This document shows, one piece after another, positions 1-7,437 of a DNA stretch of 14,874 nt (position 1 is the stretch's first letter; each line of letters starts with the position of its first letter). This DNA comes from ZC4RG17 sp036259475 (GTDB lineage Bacteria > Actinomycetota > Acidimicrobiia > Spongiisociales > ZC4RG35): contig DATABS010000029.1 of the NCBI GenBank assembly GCA_036259475.1, positions 1-14,874 of the forward strand. The letters are read 5' to 3'. Position numbers and translations under genes: made by a program. The notes under the pieces are model-generated. The model had not been told where the DNA came from and made no database searches. It worked only from the letters and a program-made list of their open reading frames with translations.

Positions 1-55
1 CCCGTTTTCGCGCATGGAATGCACGCCATAGCGTGCATTCCATGCGCGAAACGGG
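1..55 (-). repeat. Long palindrome (25-bp stem, TATG loop on minus strand), copy 1; putative terminator or palindromic repeat
   Basis: Bases 6-26 pair without mismatch with 31-51 (21 bp) around a 4-nt loop at 27-30. T5 is bulged and 1-4 pair with 52-55, giving a 25-bp stem. The element starts 6 nt past the infA-like stop codon (62-64, minus strand). Read in the direction of that gene the loop is TATG flanked by CGC and GCG. A related element occurs at 14831-14874. The 3' end of the hairpin reaches the window edge, so whether a T-run follows is unknown. It could be a strong rho-independent-like terminator, a REP/BIME-like repeat or a protein-binding palindrome. Confidence 0.9.
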
Positions 56-61
56 GATGGT

Positions 62-283
62 TCAGCGGTAGCGCCAGACGATGCGACCCTTGGTGGGGTC
101 GTAGGTGGAGACTTCCACATCTACCTGGTCACCGGGGAGGATGCGGATGATCCGTCCCCGGCGCATGCGTCCCGAAGGACGGGCCATGACCTCGAGACCC
201 CCTTCGATTTCGACCTTGAAGGTGGCGTCGCGAAGGACCTCCCGGACAGTGCCCCGCATGCGGATGTAGTCGTCTTCAGCCAT
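62..283 (-). CDS. infA: Translation initiation factor IF-1-like protein (stand-alone, divergent)
   Basis: A 73-residue single OB-fold (S1-like) protein, the normal IF-1 length. IF-1 occupies the ribosomal A site during initiation and works with IF-2 and IF-3. Family features are the opening RMRGTVREVL, the SGRMRR segment, RILPGD and the C-terminal YDPTKGRIVWRYR. The usual AHISGKMR stretch is here ARPSGRMRR, with about one extra residue before RIL, so it diverges from the usual bacterial sequence. Its context is unusual: infA normally sits with rpmJ, rpsM, rpsK and rpoA, none of which is here. The ATG at 283 has no clear Shine-Dalgarno sequence. On the minus strand a TANNNT-type hexamer (TACTCT) ends 9 nt upstream, so a near-leaderless transcript is possible. 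Otherwise it would be read through from the DUF2236 gene 35 nt upstream. It may be a second IF-1 paralogue (inference). Confidence 0.9.
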   Translation of the reverse strand: MAEDDYIRMRGTVREVLRDATFKVEIEGGLEVMARPSGRMRRGRIIRILPGDQVDVEVSTYDPTKGRIVWRYR

Positions 284-318
284 CGGCGCCCGAGAGTACT
301 AGACGGGGGTGGTTTGAC

Positions 319-1251
319 CTAGGCCGGGCGGCCGGTGGCTCCTGCCCGCCCGATGGGCAGCGGCTGGCGGAACAGATCGTCGGGAACGGGTGAGTCGGTC
401 CGGATCAATGCGAGGTGCCACGACGGCGACGATCCCATGCTCCATCGCAGAGTGGATACCACCGCCTTGGCGACATCGATCGCCCGGTCATTGGAACGCA
501 CGCCCAGCACCTTCCTCAGGCTCTCGGGCAGCGTGGCGATGGCGCCCGCCTGCAGCACTCGGTATCCCACCCGCAGTCCGATTCCGCCCAGTGGTGGTGA
601 GGTCAGGAAGTCCACGGCGGCTTCCATCCCGGGCGACGGGGCGATACCCGGATGCTCGGCGATCCAGTCTCCCAACTCCCGGGCTGTCACCGGCAGCGGG
701 GCGGCGTCGAGCAGGCGACCGATCCGGGCCTGCTCGGCGACGAAGTGGTCGGCTTCGGCGGGGGTGAGCGTCCCCGGACCGAAGTACTGGTAGGCGGCCA
801 AGAAAGAATCTGTCAGGGCGTTGTGGACCCACGCCGACAGGTCAGGGGCATCGGCGGAATATCCCCGTCCCCGATGAGATCTGCCCCGAATCGGACGGTG
901 GGCCCGCCGGACCCGTTCGACCGCCTCATCCACCTCCGGAAGGGCTCCGAAGGTGGTGGCCGTGACGTAGGCCGAGGTCCGGGAAAGACGCCCCAATGGG
1001 TCCTCGCGGTATCGAGAATGGTCGGCCACTCCCGCCACCACCTCGGGATGGGCCGCCTGGACCAGGAGCGCCCGGATGCCGCCCACCAGAGACGAGACGT
1101 CCCCGATCACCTTCCAACTGACGGACCCCGGGCCGAACAGCCCCGGGTCACCCCTGTACTCGAGGGTGTTCTCGAGCGGGTAACGCGTGTAGCCGAACGG
1201 CCGGCTGGCCGCCAGGGCCATCCGCCGACGCACCAAGTCGAGTGTCTTCAC
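319..1251 (-). CDS. Oxygenase MpaB family protein (DUF2236)
   Basis: A protein of about 310 residues matching the MpaB/latex-clearing-protein oxygenase superfamily (PF09995), whose members are haem-type oxygenases that cleave isoprenoid or other lipid-like chains. Visible signatures are the N-terminal GPGSVSWKVIGD (40-51), QAAHPEVVAGVADHS (65-79), a basic linker, and WVHNALTDSFLAAYQYFG (141-158) with its conserved His. No signal peptide or membrane helix is obvious. The start is uncertain. The GTG at 1251 abuts a GAGGGG run, while ATG at 1221 gives 300 residues and begins just before the conserved region. A more upstream TTG at 1359 would run into the putative fadI operator and is rejected. 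The gene is divergent from the beta-oxidation operon, with its 5' end about 125 nt from the thiolase ATG, so the two may share control. The substrate cannot be read from the sequence. Confidence 0.85.
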   Translation of the reverse strand: MKTLDLVRRRMALAASRPFGYTRYPLENTLEYRGDPGLFGPGSVSWKVIGDVSSLVGGIRALLVQAAHPEVVAGVADHSRYREDPLGRLSRTSAYVTATTFGALPEVDEAVERVRRAHRPIRGRSHRGRGYSADAPDLSAWVHNALTDSFLAAYQYFGPGTLTPAEADHFVAEQARIGRLLDAAPLPVTARELGDWIAEHPGIAPSPGMEAAVDFLTSPPLGGIGLRVGYRVLQAGAIATLPESLRKVLGVRSNDRAIDVAKAVVSTLRWSMGSSPSWHLALIRTDSPVPDDLFRQPLPIGRAGATGRPA

Positions 1252-1338
1252 CCCCTCAGTGTTCCATCCGGAGCGGCGTATGGTGGAAAGACGAAACGAG
1301 TGAAGAGGCCACCGTTCGCCCAAGGCTGCCACGCGGAT

Positions 1339-1344
1339 TAACTT
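1339..1344 (+). promoter_or_regulatory. Possible -10 element of the fadI-fadJ operon
   Basis: TAACTT fits the TANNNT -10 pattern. The best -35 candidate is a weak TTCGCC at 1315-1320 (18-nt spacer). Transcription would begin near 1351, inside the TTTGA/TCAAA inverted repeat and upstream of the AGGAG ribosome-binding site at 1365-1369. This is a pattern match only. Confidence 0.3.
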
Positions 1345-1360
1345 TGAGCGAACAGTCAAA
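1343..1360. promoter_or_regulatory. Putative operator, TTTGA-N8-TCAAA inverted repeat
   Basis: Perfect 5-bp arms (TTTGA at 1343-1347, TCAAA at 1356-1360) flank an 8-nt asymmetric centre. With a one-base offset the symmetry extends outward to ACTTTGA versus TCAAAAGT. It lies between the possible -10 hexamer and the thiolase ribosome-binding site, where a repressor would block transcription. Beta-oxidation operons in Gram-positive bacteria and Thermus are often controlled by TetR-type, acyl-CoA-responsive FadR repressors. No regulator gene is in this window, so the assignment is inference. Short AT-rich palindromes of this size also arise by chance. Confidence 0.3.
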
Positions 1361-1376
1361 AGTCAGGAGCGCCAGC

Positions 1377-2675
1377 ATGCCGGGAACCCTCAACGAGCGG
1401 CGCGTGGCCATCGTCGACGGTCTACGCACACCTTTCGCCAAGGCCGGCACCGACCTCAAGGACGCCTCGACTCTCGAGCTGTCCACTGCCGTGGTCACCG
1501 AGTTACTGGCGCGGTCGGGCCTTTCCCCGGAGAAGGTCGAGCGGGTGGTGTTCGGCTCGGTGGTCCAAGACGTCGCCTCTCCCAACCTGGCCCGCGAAAT
1601 CGTGCTTGCCACGCCCCTGCCCGACACGGTCGACGCATACAGTGTCACCCGGGCTTGCGCCACCAGCACTCAGACCTTCGTCGAGGGAGCCAACTCCATC
1701 CTGCTCGGCGACGTCGACGTCGTGATCACCGGCGGCGCCGACTCGCTTTCCAATCCTCCCGTCACCTTTTCCGACGAGTTCGTCTCGGTGATGATGGAGG
1801 CGCAGGCAGCCAAAGATGTGGGCGCCCGGATTCGGGCGATCTCCCGGCTCCGACCCAGGGATCTCGCTCCCAACCCGCCGGCCATCGCCGACCGCTCGAC
1901 GGGTGAGACGATGGGTGACGGCGCCGAGCGGATGGCCAAGCACTGGGGAATCACCCGCGAGGAGCAGGACCGCTACGCCCTCGAGTCTCATCGCAAGGCG
2001 GTGGAGGCCTGGGAGAAAGGGGTATACGAGGCGGAGGTGATGGCTCTGCCGGTGCCGCCCGAGTACCGCAAGGTCGTCGAGAGGGACACGCTGCCCCGGC
2101 CGGACACGACGCTCGAGAAGCTGGGCAAGCTCAAGCCGGTGTTCGATCGTCGATACGGGACCATCACGGCCGGTAACGCCTCTCCCCTCACGGACGGAGC
2201 CTCGGCCTTGATTCTGATGGAGGAGCGCACCGCCCGCCGCCTCGGTTACGAACCCAAGGCCTACCTGCGTTCCTACGCCTTCTCGGCCGTCGACCCCAAC
2301 TGGCAGCTTCTCATCGGTCCCGCCCTCGCCACCCCGGTCGCCCTCGAACGGGCCGGCATGACACTCGACGACATCGACGTCATCGACCTGCATGAAGCCT
2401 TCGCCGCCCAGGTTCTCGCCGTCAAAGAGGCGTTCGCGTCGGATGGCTTCGCCCGTGAGCACCTCGGTCGGGACCGCGCGATCGGAGAGGTTCACGACGA
2501 CAAGCTCAACCTCTACGGTGGGTCGGTGAGTCTGGGACACCCCTTCGGTGCCACGGGAGGCCGCCAGCTCTTGACGATGGCCAACGAGCTCGTCCGTCGT
2601 GACGCCGGTACAGCCCTCGTTTCCCAGTGTGCTGCGGGGGGGCTCGGCGCCACGGTGATCCTGGAGCGCGGATGA
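1377..2675 (+). CDS. fadI: Acetyl-CoA C-acyltransferase (3-ketoacyl-CoA thiolase), FadI-type
   Basis: Thiolytic cleavage of 3-ketoacyl-CoA to acetyl-CoA and a shortened acyl-CoA, the last step of beta-oxidation; cytosolic beta subunit of the fatty-acid oxidation complex. The product is 432 residues, normal for the family. The nucleophile is Cys94 in RACATS. The variant HEAFAAQ (His339) is typical of FadI and mitochondrial TFP-beta type thiolases, where most thiolases have NEAFA. His388 is in GHPFGATGGR, and the second active-site Cys418 is in CAAGGLGA. The ATG at 1377 is chosen because AGGAG lies 7 nt upstream and because the longer reading frame would cross the promoter region and the divergent gene's 5' end. 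Its stop overlaps the downstream fadJ start (ATGA), implying translational coupling and a 1:1 complex. Confidence 0.95.
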   Translation: MPGTLNERRVAIVDGLRTPFAKAGTDLKDASTLELSTAVVTELLARSGLSPEKVERVVFGSVVQDVASPNLAREIVLATPLPDTVDAYSVTRACATSTQTFVEGANSILLGDVDVVITGGADSLSNPPVTFSDEFVSVMMEAQAAKDVGARIRAISRLRPRDLAPNPPAIADRSTGETMGDGAERMAKHWGITREEQDRYALESHRKAVEAWEKGVYEAEVMALPVPPEYRKVVERDTLPRPDTTLEKLGKLKPVFDRRYGTITAGNASPLTDGASALILMEERTARRLGYEPKAYLRSYAFSAVDPNWQLLIGPALATPVALERAGMTLDDIDVIDLHEAFAAQVLAVKEAFASDGFAREHLGRDRAIGEVHDDKLNLYGGSVSLGHPFGATGGRQLLTMANELVRRDAGTALVSQCAAGGLGATVILERG

Positions 2676-4828
2676 CCACCACCGCCGACCTGACCCACTT
2701 CCGTCTCGACGTATCCGACGGCATCGCCACCGTCACCATCGACCGAGCCGGCGAGTCCCTCAACACCCTGGATCCCTCGCTGATGGAGGAATTCATCGCC
2801 GTGGTGGAACGCTTGGAGACCGACGACGCCATCACCGCCGTAGTCGTCACGTCCGGCAAGGAGGACAACTTCCTGGCCGGGGCAAACATCAAGTGGTTCG
2901 GCGAGCTCACCGCCGAGAGCGGCTCGGAGGCAGTACGGCAAGGACAAGGGATGCTCGCTCGCCTGGAGCGCCTTTCGACCCATCGAGGAAAGCCCGTTGT
3001 GGCGGCCATCCACGGCGCCTGCCTGGGCGGCGGCAACGAATTCGCCCTGGCGTGCTCACATCGGGTCGCCACCGACCACGCCAAGACGAAGTTCGGCCAA
3101 CCGGAGGTCAAGTTGGGCCTCATCCCCGCCGTCGGCGGCACCCAGCGTCTTCCAAAGCTGATCGGAGTCGCCGCCGCCCTGGATCTGATCCTCACGGGCA
3201 AGTCGGTCGACGCCCACAAGGCCCGAAGGCTGGGCCTCGTGAAGGAGGTGGTGCCGCCTGCTCTCCTGCTCGAGATCGCCCGCCGCCGCGCCCGCGAGGC
3301 CGTGGGCCGGTCCGATCATGATGGGCGAGACACGAAGCACAGCTGGTTGTCCCTCGACGGCCTGCAGCAGCGAGCCCTGGAAACCAACCCGCTGGGCCAG
3401 GCTCTGCTGTTCGGGCAGGCGCGCCGCAAGCTGCTGGCCGAGACCAAAGGCAACTACCCCGCGCCGGAACGGGCGCTGGAGGCCGTGCGGATCGGGGTGC
3501 AGGAAGGACCGGCCGCCGGCTACGCCGCCGAGGCCCGGTTCTTCGGCGAGCTGGTCGTCTCTCCTGAATCGCAAGCATTGCAGTCCATCTTCTTCGCCAC
3601 ACGGAATGAACCCGACACCACCGACGCCCGCCCGGTCGAGAGGGTGGCGGTGCTGGGCGGGGGTCTGATGGGAGCGGGGATCGCCACGGTTTCGACGCTT
3701 CAGGCCGGCAGTCGGGTGCGGATCAAGGAGCTCGACAACGAGGGTGTGGCCCGCGCCATGGCCCACATCGCCAAAGCGCTGGGGAGCCGGGTGGAGCGGC
3801 GCCGGTTGAAGGAATTCGACGCCGAGAGGGCCCAGCTGCGTGTGACAGGTACGGCCGACTGGTCCGGCTTCGCCGGATCCGATCTCGTCATCGAGGCGGT
3901 GTTCGAGGATCTGGAGCTGAAACGTGACATCCTGCGCCAGGTCGAGGGGGTGGTGGGTGCCGACACCGTCTACGCCTCCAACACCTCATCGATACCCATC
4001 TATTCGATCGCCGAAGCCTCGAACCGTCCGGAGTCGGTCCTGGGGATGCACTACTTCTCACCGGTCGAGAAGATGCCGCTGCTCGAGGTCGTCGTCACCG
4101 ATCAGACGGCCGACTGGGCGGAGGCCACCGCCGTCGCTTTCGGTCTCCGTCAGGGGAAGACGGTCATCGTGGTGAACGACGGGACCGGTTTCTACACCAC
4201 CCGAATCCTCGGTCCCTACTCAGCCGAAGCGTTCCATCTCCTGGCCGACGGAGCCTCCGTCGAGGACATCGATGGCGCCCTCGAGAGTTGGGGGTTCCCG
4301 GTCGGGCCCCTGCGACTGGCCGACGAGGTGGGCCTCGATGTCGGCGCCAAGATCGCCGTGATCCTCGTCGACGCCTTCGGAGATCGAATGGCGGGACCAG
4401 ACATGATGAAAGGTCTGATCGACGCCGACCGCAAGGGCCGCAAGAACCACAAGGGGATCTACCTGTACGACGAGTCCGGCAAGCGAGGCGGCGTGGATGA
4501 GACGGTTTATGCGGACCTCGGCGTACAGCCCACCGGAAACGTGAGCCGAGATGAGATCCAGGAGCGGATCACGCTCGCCATGATCAACGAGGCGGCCAGG
4601 TGCCTCGAGGAGGGGGTGCTTCGATCGCCCGCCGATGGCGACGTCGGCGCAGTGATGGGCCTGGGGTTCCCGCCGTTCCGGGGCGGACCCTTCTTCTGGG
4701 TCGACCAGACCGGCGCCACCGAGGTGGTGGATCGATTGCAATCCTTGGAACGGCGCCACGGAGCCCGCTTCCAGCCGGCGCCGATCCTGGTCGACGCCGC
4801 GGAGTCAGCGTCGAAGTTTCGTCGTTGA
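2672..4828 (+). CDS. fadJ: Fatty-acid oxidation complex alpha subunit, FadJ-type: enoyl-CoA hydratase / 3-hydroxyacyl-CoA dehydrogenase
   Basis: A bifunctional protein of 718 residues, close to the roughly 715 of known FadJ. The N-terminal crotonase domain (about 1-190) hydrates enoyl-CoA: oxyanion-hole residues are in NFLAGANIK (66-74), and the two catalytic glutamates are Glu123 (GGGNE) and Glu145 (PEVKLGL). The NAD-binding hydroxyacyl dehydrogenase domain starts near 324 with GGGLMGAGIA (329-338), followed by SNTSS (436-440) and the catalytic-type His460 in GMHYFSPVEKMP. Two C-terminal dehydrogenase domains follow (TGFYTTRIL near 505-513, GLGFPPFRGGPF near 663-673). The ATG at 2672 is used because it overlaps the thiolase TGA by 4 nt; a frame extending upstream to 2627 would encode an unrelated tail. 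With the thiolase it makes a TFP-like complex. No acyl-CoA dehydrogenase or ligase lies nearby. It ends 19 nt from the convergent peptidase gene. Confidence 0.96.
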   Translation: MTTTADLTHFRLDVSDGIATVTIDRAGESLNTLDPSLMEEFIAVVERLETDDAITAVVVTSGKEDNFLAGANIKWFGELTAESGSEAVRQGQGMLARLERLSTHRGKPVVAAIHGACLGGGNEFALACSHRVATDHAKTKFGQPEVKLGLIPAVGGTQRLPKLIGVAAALDLILTGKSVDAHKARRLGLVKEVVPPALLLEIARRRAREAVGRSDHDGRDTKHSWLSLDGLQQRALETNPLGQALLFGQARRKLLAETKGNYPAPERALEAVRIGVQEGPAAGYAAEARFFGELVVSPESQALQSIFFATRNEPDTTDARPVERVAVLGGGLMGAGIATVSTLQAGSRVRIKELDNEGVARAMAHIAKALGSRVERRRLKEFDAERAQLRVTGTADWSGFAGSDLVIEAVFEDLELKRDILRQVEGVVGADTVYASNTSSIPIYSIAEASNRPESVLGMHYFSPVEKMPLLEVVVTDQTADWAEATAVAFGLRQGKTVIVVNDGTGFYTTRILGPYSAEAFHLLADGASVEDIDGALESWGFPVGPLRLADEVGLDVGAKIAVILVDAFGDRMAGPDMMKGLIDADRKGRKNHKGIYLYDESGKRGGVDETVYADLGVQPTGNVSRDEIQERITLAMINEAARCLEEGVLRSPADGDVGAVMGLGFPPFRGGPFFWVDQTGATEVVDRLQSLERRHGARFQPAPILVDAAESASKFRR

Positions 4829-4847
4829 AAGGACCTTCGATTTCCGA

Positions 4848-5489
4848 CTATTGGGACTCGGTCGAGACCCACATGGGGGCCAGCTCGGCGGCTCGGGCGG
4901 CGAGAATCTCGGTTGCCTCCGGTGCCTCCGCCGCCGCCATCAGCCACGCCAGATCAGACATATAGGTCTCGGCGCTGACGTCGCCGGCGATGCGGGTGAG
5001 ACCACCTTCCTGACTGTCCGACCAGTACAGGTACCAGGTGATGATGTCGGCGGCGTGCTCCGACGCCCGGTCCATCCAGGGATGCTCGCGGGATCGCCAG
5101 GTGGGGGTGCCGCGGCGGACGGCGAAGTCGAGGCGCTCAGCGCCGTTCAGGTTCACGAACGCCCAGGAGTGGGCCAGTTCATGGATCACCACTTCCTCGT
5201 CGACGACACAGATCTGGGCGAGCTTCACCGGCCAGCTGTCCACCGCCTTGCCGCGGGGCTTGCAACGCTCGCCGAAGCTGACCTGACGGAGATGGGTCAA
5301 GGGAAGCTCGAGCCCGGCCGCTTCGAAGCGCGCCACCGCCGATCGCACGATCTTCCGGCCTTCCGATGTGAACCCGGACGAAGTGACGGGACCGGCCAGC
5401 GCCTGGAGAGACAGAAGTCCCAGAGCCAATGCCAGGACCACCACCAGCCCGCGCCCCAGGTGGCGGAGCGGGCGGATGGGCGTGGACAA
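4848..5489 (-). CDS. Exported HExxH putative zinc metallopeptidase
   Basis: From the TTG at 5489 the product is 213 residues with a classic export signal: a basic n-region (RPLRHLGRG), a hydrophobic core at about 15-32 (VVVLALALGLLSLQALAG) and the mature chain after about residue 33. A zinc-peptidase motif HELAH (103-107) is followed about 40 residues later by ASEHAADIITW, whose Glu144 is a candidate third ligand. Cys76 and Cys94 could form a disulfide in the exported protein. The arrangement recalls a family of uncharacterised actinobacterial secreted proteins with a HELAHAW-type motif followed by a Glu/Gln-rich RGxEQAAE-like segment; the substrate is unknown. The TTG is preferred because GGGAGG lies 8 nt upstream and it places the signal peptide at the N-terminus. 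The alternative ATG at 5564 adds 25 polar residues and also has a GAGGG upstream. Last gene of the CHAD-ABC group. Confidence 0.8.
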   Translation of the reverse strand: MSTPIRPLRHLGRGLVVVLALALGLLSLQALAGPVTSSGFTSEGRKIVRSAVARFEAAGLELPLTHLRQVSFGERCKPRGKAVDSWPVKLAQICVVDEEVVIHELAHSWAFVNLNGAERLDFAVRRGTPTWRSREHPWMDRASEHAADIITWYLYWSDSQEGGLTRIAGDVSAETYMSDLAWLMAAAEAPEATEILAARAAELAPMWVSTESQ

Positions 5490-5622
5490 GGTGAGGACCT
5501 CCCGAGGGTCGATCTGCGGGGATCGATCACCGTCATGCCGGCGACCAACCCGGGGTGTGAGCATACATCGGCCCTCAGTTCCGCCATCCTGAGCTATGGC
5601 CCGCCCGACTGGGCCGAACGCC

Positions 5623-7437
5623 CTAAACCGCCGTCCCGCGTCGCCACGACTCGAAGAGGAGGCGATAGACGCCCCCCTCCTCGATCAGATCTGCATGGTT
5701 GCCGTCCTGCACGATGCGGCCGTCGTCGAACACCAGGACCCGATCCGCTTTCTCGGCCGTGGAGAGCCGGTGGGCGATGGTGACCACCGTCCGCCCACTG
5801 GCCAGACCCTCCATCGCCCGGGTGATGCGGACCTCGGTAGCCGGGTCCACGGCCGAGGTGGCCTCGTCCAGCACCAACAGGTCGGGGTCGGCGATCGCCG
5901 CCCGCACCAGGGTGACGAGCTGGCGCTCCCCGACCGAGAGCGCTCCACCGCGCTCGCCGACCGGCGTATCCAGGCCGGCGGCGAGTTCCGCCAGCCATCC
6001 CTGCAGACCCAGTGAATGGAAGGCTCCCCGGACGTCGGCGTCCTTCGCCTCCGGGCGGCCCATGCGGACGTTGTCGCCGACCGTGCCGGAGAAGAGCATG
6101 CCTTCCTGGGGCACCATCACGACCCGGTCCCGGAGAGATTCGAACCGCACCGTGGACACGTCCACGTCGCCGACCCTCACGACGCCTTCGGTGGGGTCCA
6201 TCAACCGGGTGAGCAGCTTGGCGAATGTGGTCTTGCCCGAACCGGTCTCACCGACGACGGCCACTTTCTGCCGGGGCTCGATCCGCACGTCGATGTCCAT
6301 GAGGGCGGCGTGGCCGGTGGCGGCCGCCGCTGTCTCCCCCGGCCGGGGATAGCGGAACGTAACCGACTCGAACGTGACACCGAGGGGCCAATCGGGCAGG
6401 TCGACGCCTTCTCGCCCCGGGTCGGAGACGTCCGGCTCGAGGTCGAGGACGTCGAGGACCCGCCGCCACCCGGCGACGGCCGTCTGCGCCTCGTTCACCG
6501 CCTCACCGAGGATCTGCACCGGTTGGATGAAGAGCTGCACCAGGAAGAGGAAGGCGATGACCGTTCCCACGGAGATCGTCCCGTCGACCGCCAGGATCGT
6601 ACCCACCACCACCACTGCCGCCAGCACCATCGCCGAGAGGACTTCGGCCACGCCCGAGAAGGAAGCCGACAAGGCGCCGGCCCTGACTCCGGATCGGCGG
6701 TGATCCTCGATGGCCGTGGCGAGGCGGCGGCGGACCCGGCGCTCGATGCCGTAGGCGCGGATGACCGGCGCGCCCACCACCACTTCGGCCAACACCGCGA
6801 GCATCCGACCAACCCGTTCCCGCACCGTCAGGTAGGCGCGGTCGAGACGAGTCTGGAACCATCTCATGGTGAGGATGATGAGCGGCACGGAGGCAGCCAC
6901 CACTCCACCCAGCAACGGGGAGTAGAAGAACATCACCACGACGGCGAGAAAGGCCTGACCGCCGTTGGTGAGCAGCATCAGCCCCGCCCACTGCATGAAC
7001 CGGCTGATCTCGTCGACGTCCGAGGTGACACGAGAGACAAGCGCCCCCCGTTGCTCCGATGCCTGGTGGAGCATCGATAGGTCGTGGATGTGTCGGAAGG
7101 CGCGGATTCGCAGGCCCGAAAGCGCCGTCTCCGCCACCCGGGCAAGGCGCAGATGCATCCATCCGGTGGCGGCTCCCGTCATCACCACCGCCCCCAAAGC
7201 CAGGAGGCACATGCGCATGATGAAGGCCATGTCGACCCGGCCTCCCCGGAGGCCACCGTCGATCACCTGCTGGATGGCGATGGGAATAATGACCCGGCCG
7301 GCCGTGGCGAGGAGGGCGAGGAAGAGAGTTCCCGGCAGCCCACGACGCAACTCGGGCGAGAGACGCAGGCCCCGACGGATCGTGAGCCAGGCGCCTTGGC
7401 GGGCCCGAGCGGTGCTCGGAGCCGTGATCGCCGTCAC
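5623..7437 (-). CDS. ABC exporter half-transporter, catalytic-type subunit (TMD-NBD)
   Basis: A type IV (MsbA-like) exporter half of 604 residues: about six membrane helices in residues 36-315, then an ATPase domain. Walker A is GETGSGKTT (396-404). Walker B is LLVLDEATS with the catalytic Glu525 present, and the switch His556 is in IAHRLST. The signature is LSVGERQ (500-506), changed from LSGGQRQ. It therefore supplies a full Walker A/B/switch set but a degenerate signature, the pattern of one half of an asymmetric heterodimer such as TM287/288 or BmrCD. The partner is encoded directly upstream; the GTG start at 7437 overlaps the partner's stop (GTGA). The substrate is unknown: such pairs export drugs, lipids or peptides, and no dedicated substrate gene is evident. 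A longer N-terminal tail (about 35 residues) precedes the first helix. Confidence 0.93.
   Translation of the reverse strand: MTAITAPSTARARQGAWLTIRRGLRLSPELRRGLPGTLFLALLATAGRVIIPIAIQQVIDGGLRGGRVDMAFIMRMCLLALGAVVMTGAATGWMHLRLARVAETALSGLRIRAFRHIHDLSMLHQASEQRGALVSRVTSDVDEISRFMQWAGLMLLTNGGQAFLAVVVMFFYSPLLGGVVAASVPLIILTMRWFQTRLDRAYLTVRERVGRMLAVLAEVVVGAPVIRAYGIERRVRRRLATAIEDHRRSGVRAGALSASFSGVAEVLSAMVLAAVVVVGTILAVDGTISVGTVIAFLFLVQLFIQPVQILGEAVNEAQTAVAGWRRVLDVLDLEPDVSDPGREGVDLPDWPLGVTFESVTFRYPRPGETAAAATGHAALMDIDVRIEPRQKVAVVGETGSGKTTFAKLLTRLMDPTEGVVRVGDVDVSTVRFESLRDRVVMVPQEGMLFSGTVGDNVRMGRPEAKDADVRGAFHSLGLQGWLAELAAGLDTPVGERGGALSVGERQLVTLVRAAIADPDLLVLDEATSAVDPATEVRITRAMEGLASGRTVVTIAHRLSTAEKADRVLVFDDGRIVQDGNHADLIEEGGVYRLLFESWRRGTAV

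Noticed and set aside
1503..2540. A 345-codon minus-strand open frame opposite the thiolase
   Set aside because: The thiolase has all catalytic motifs in place; the antisense frame shows only compositional bias.
4811..4837. TCGAAG/CTTCGA inverted repeat between the convergent fadJ and peptidase genes
   Set aside because: 6-bp arms with a large loop partly inside the fadJ coding end; too weak to call a bidirectional terminator.
5598..5615. GGCCC/GGGCC hairpin just downstream of the second ABC gene
   Set aside because: Only 5 bp with an 8-nt loop, no T-run, and unlike the end palindromes.
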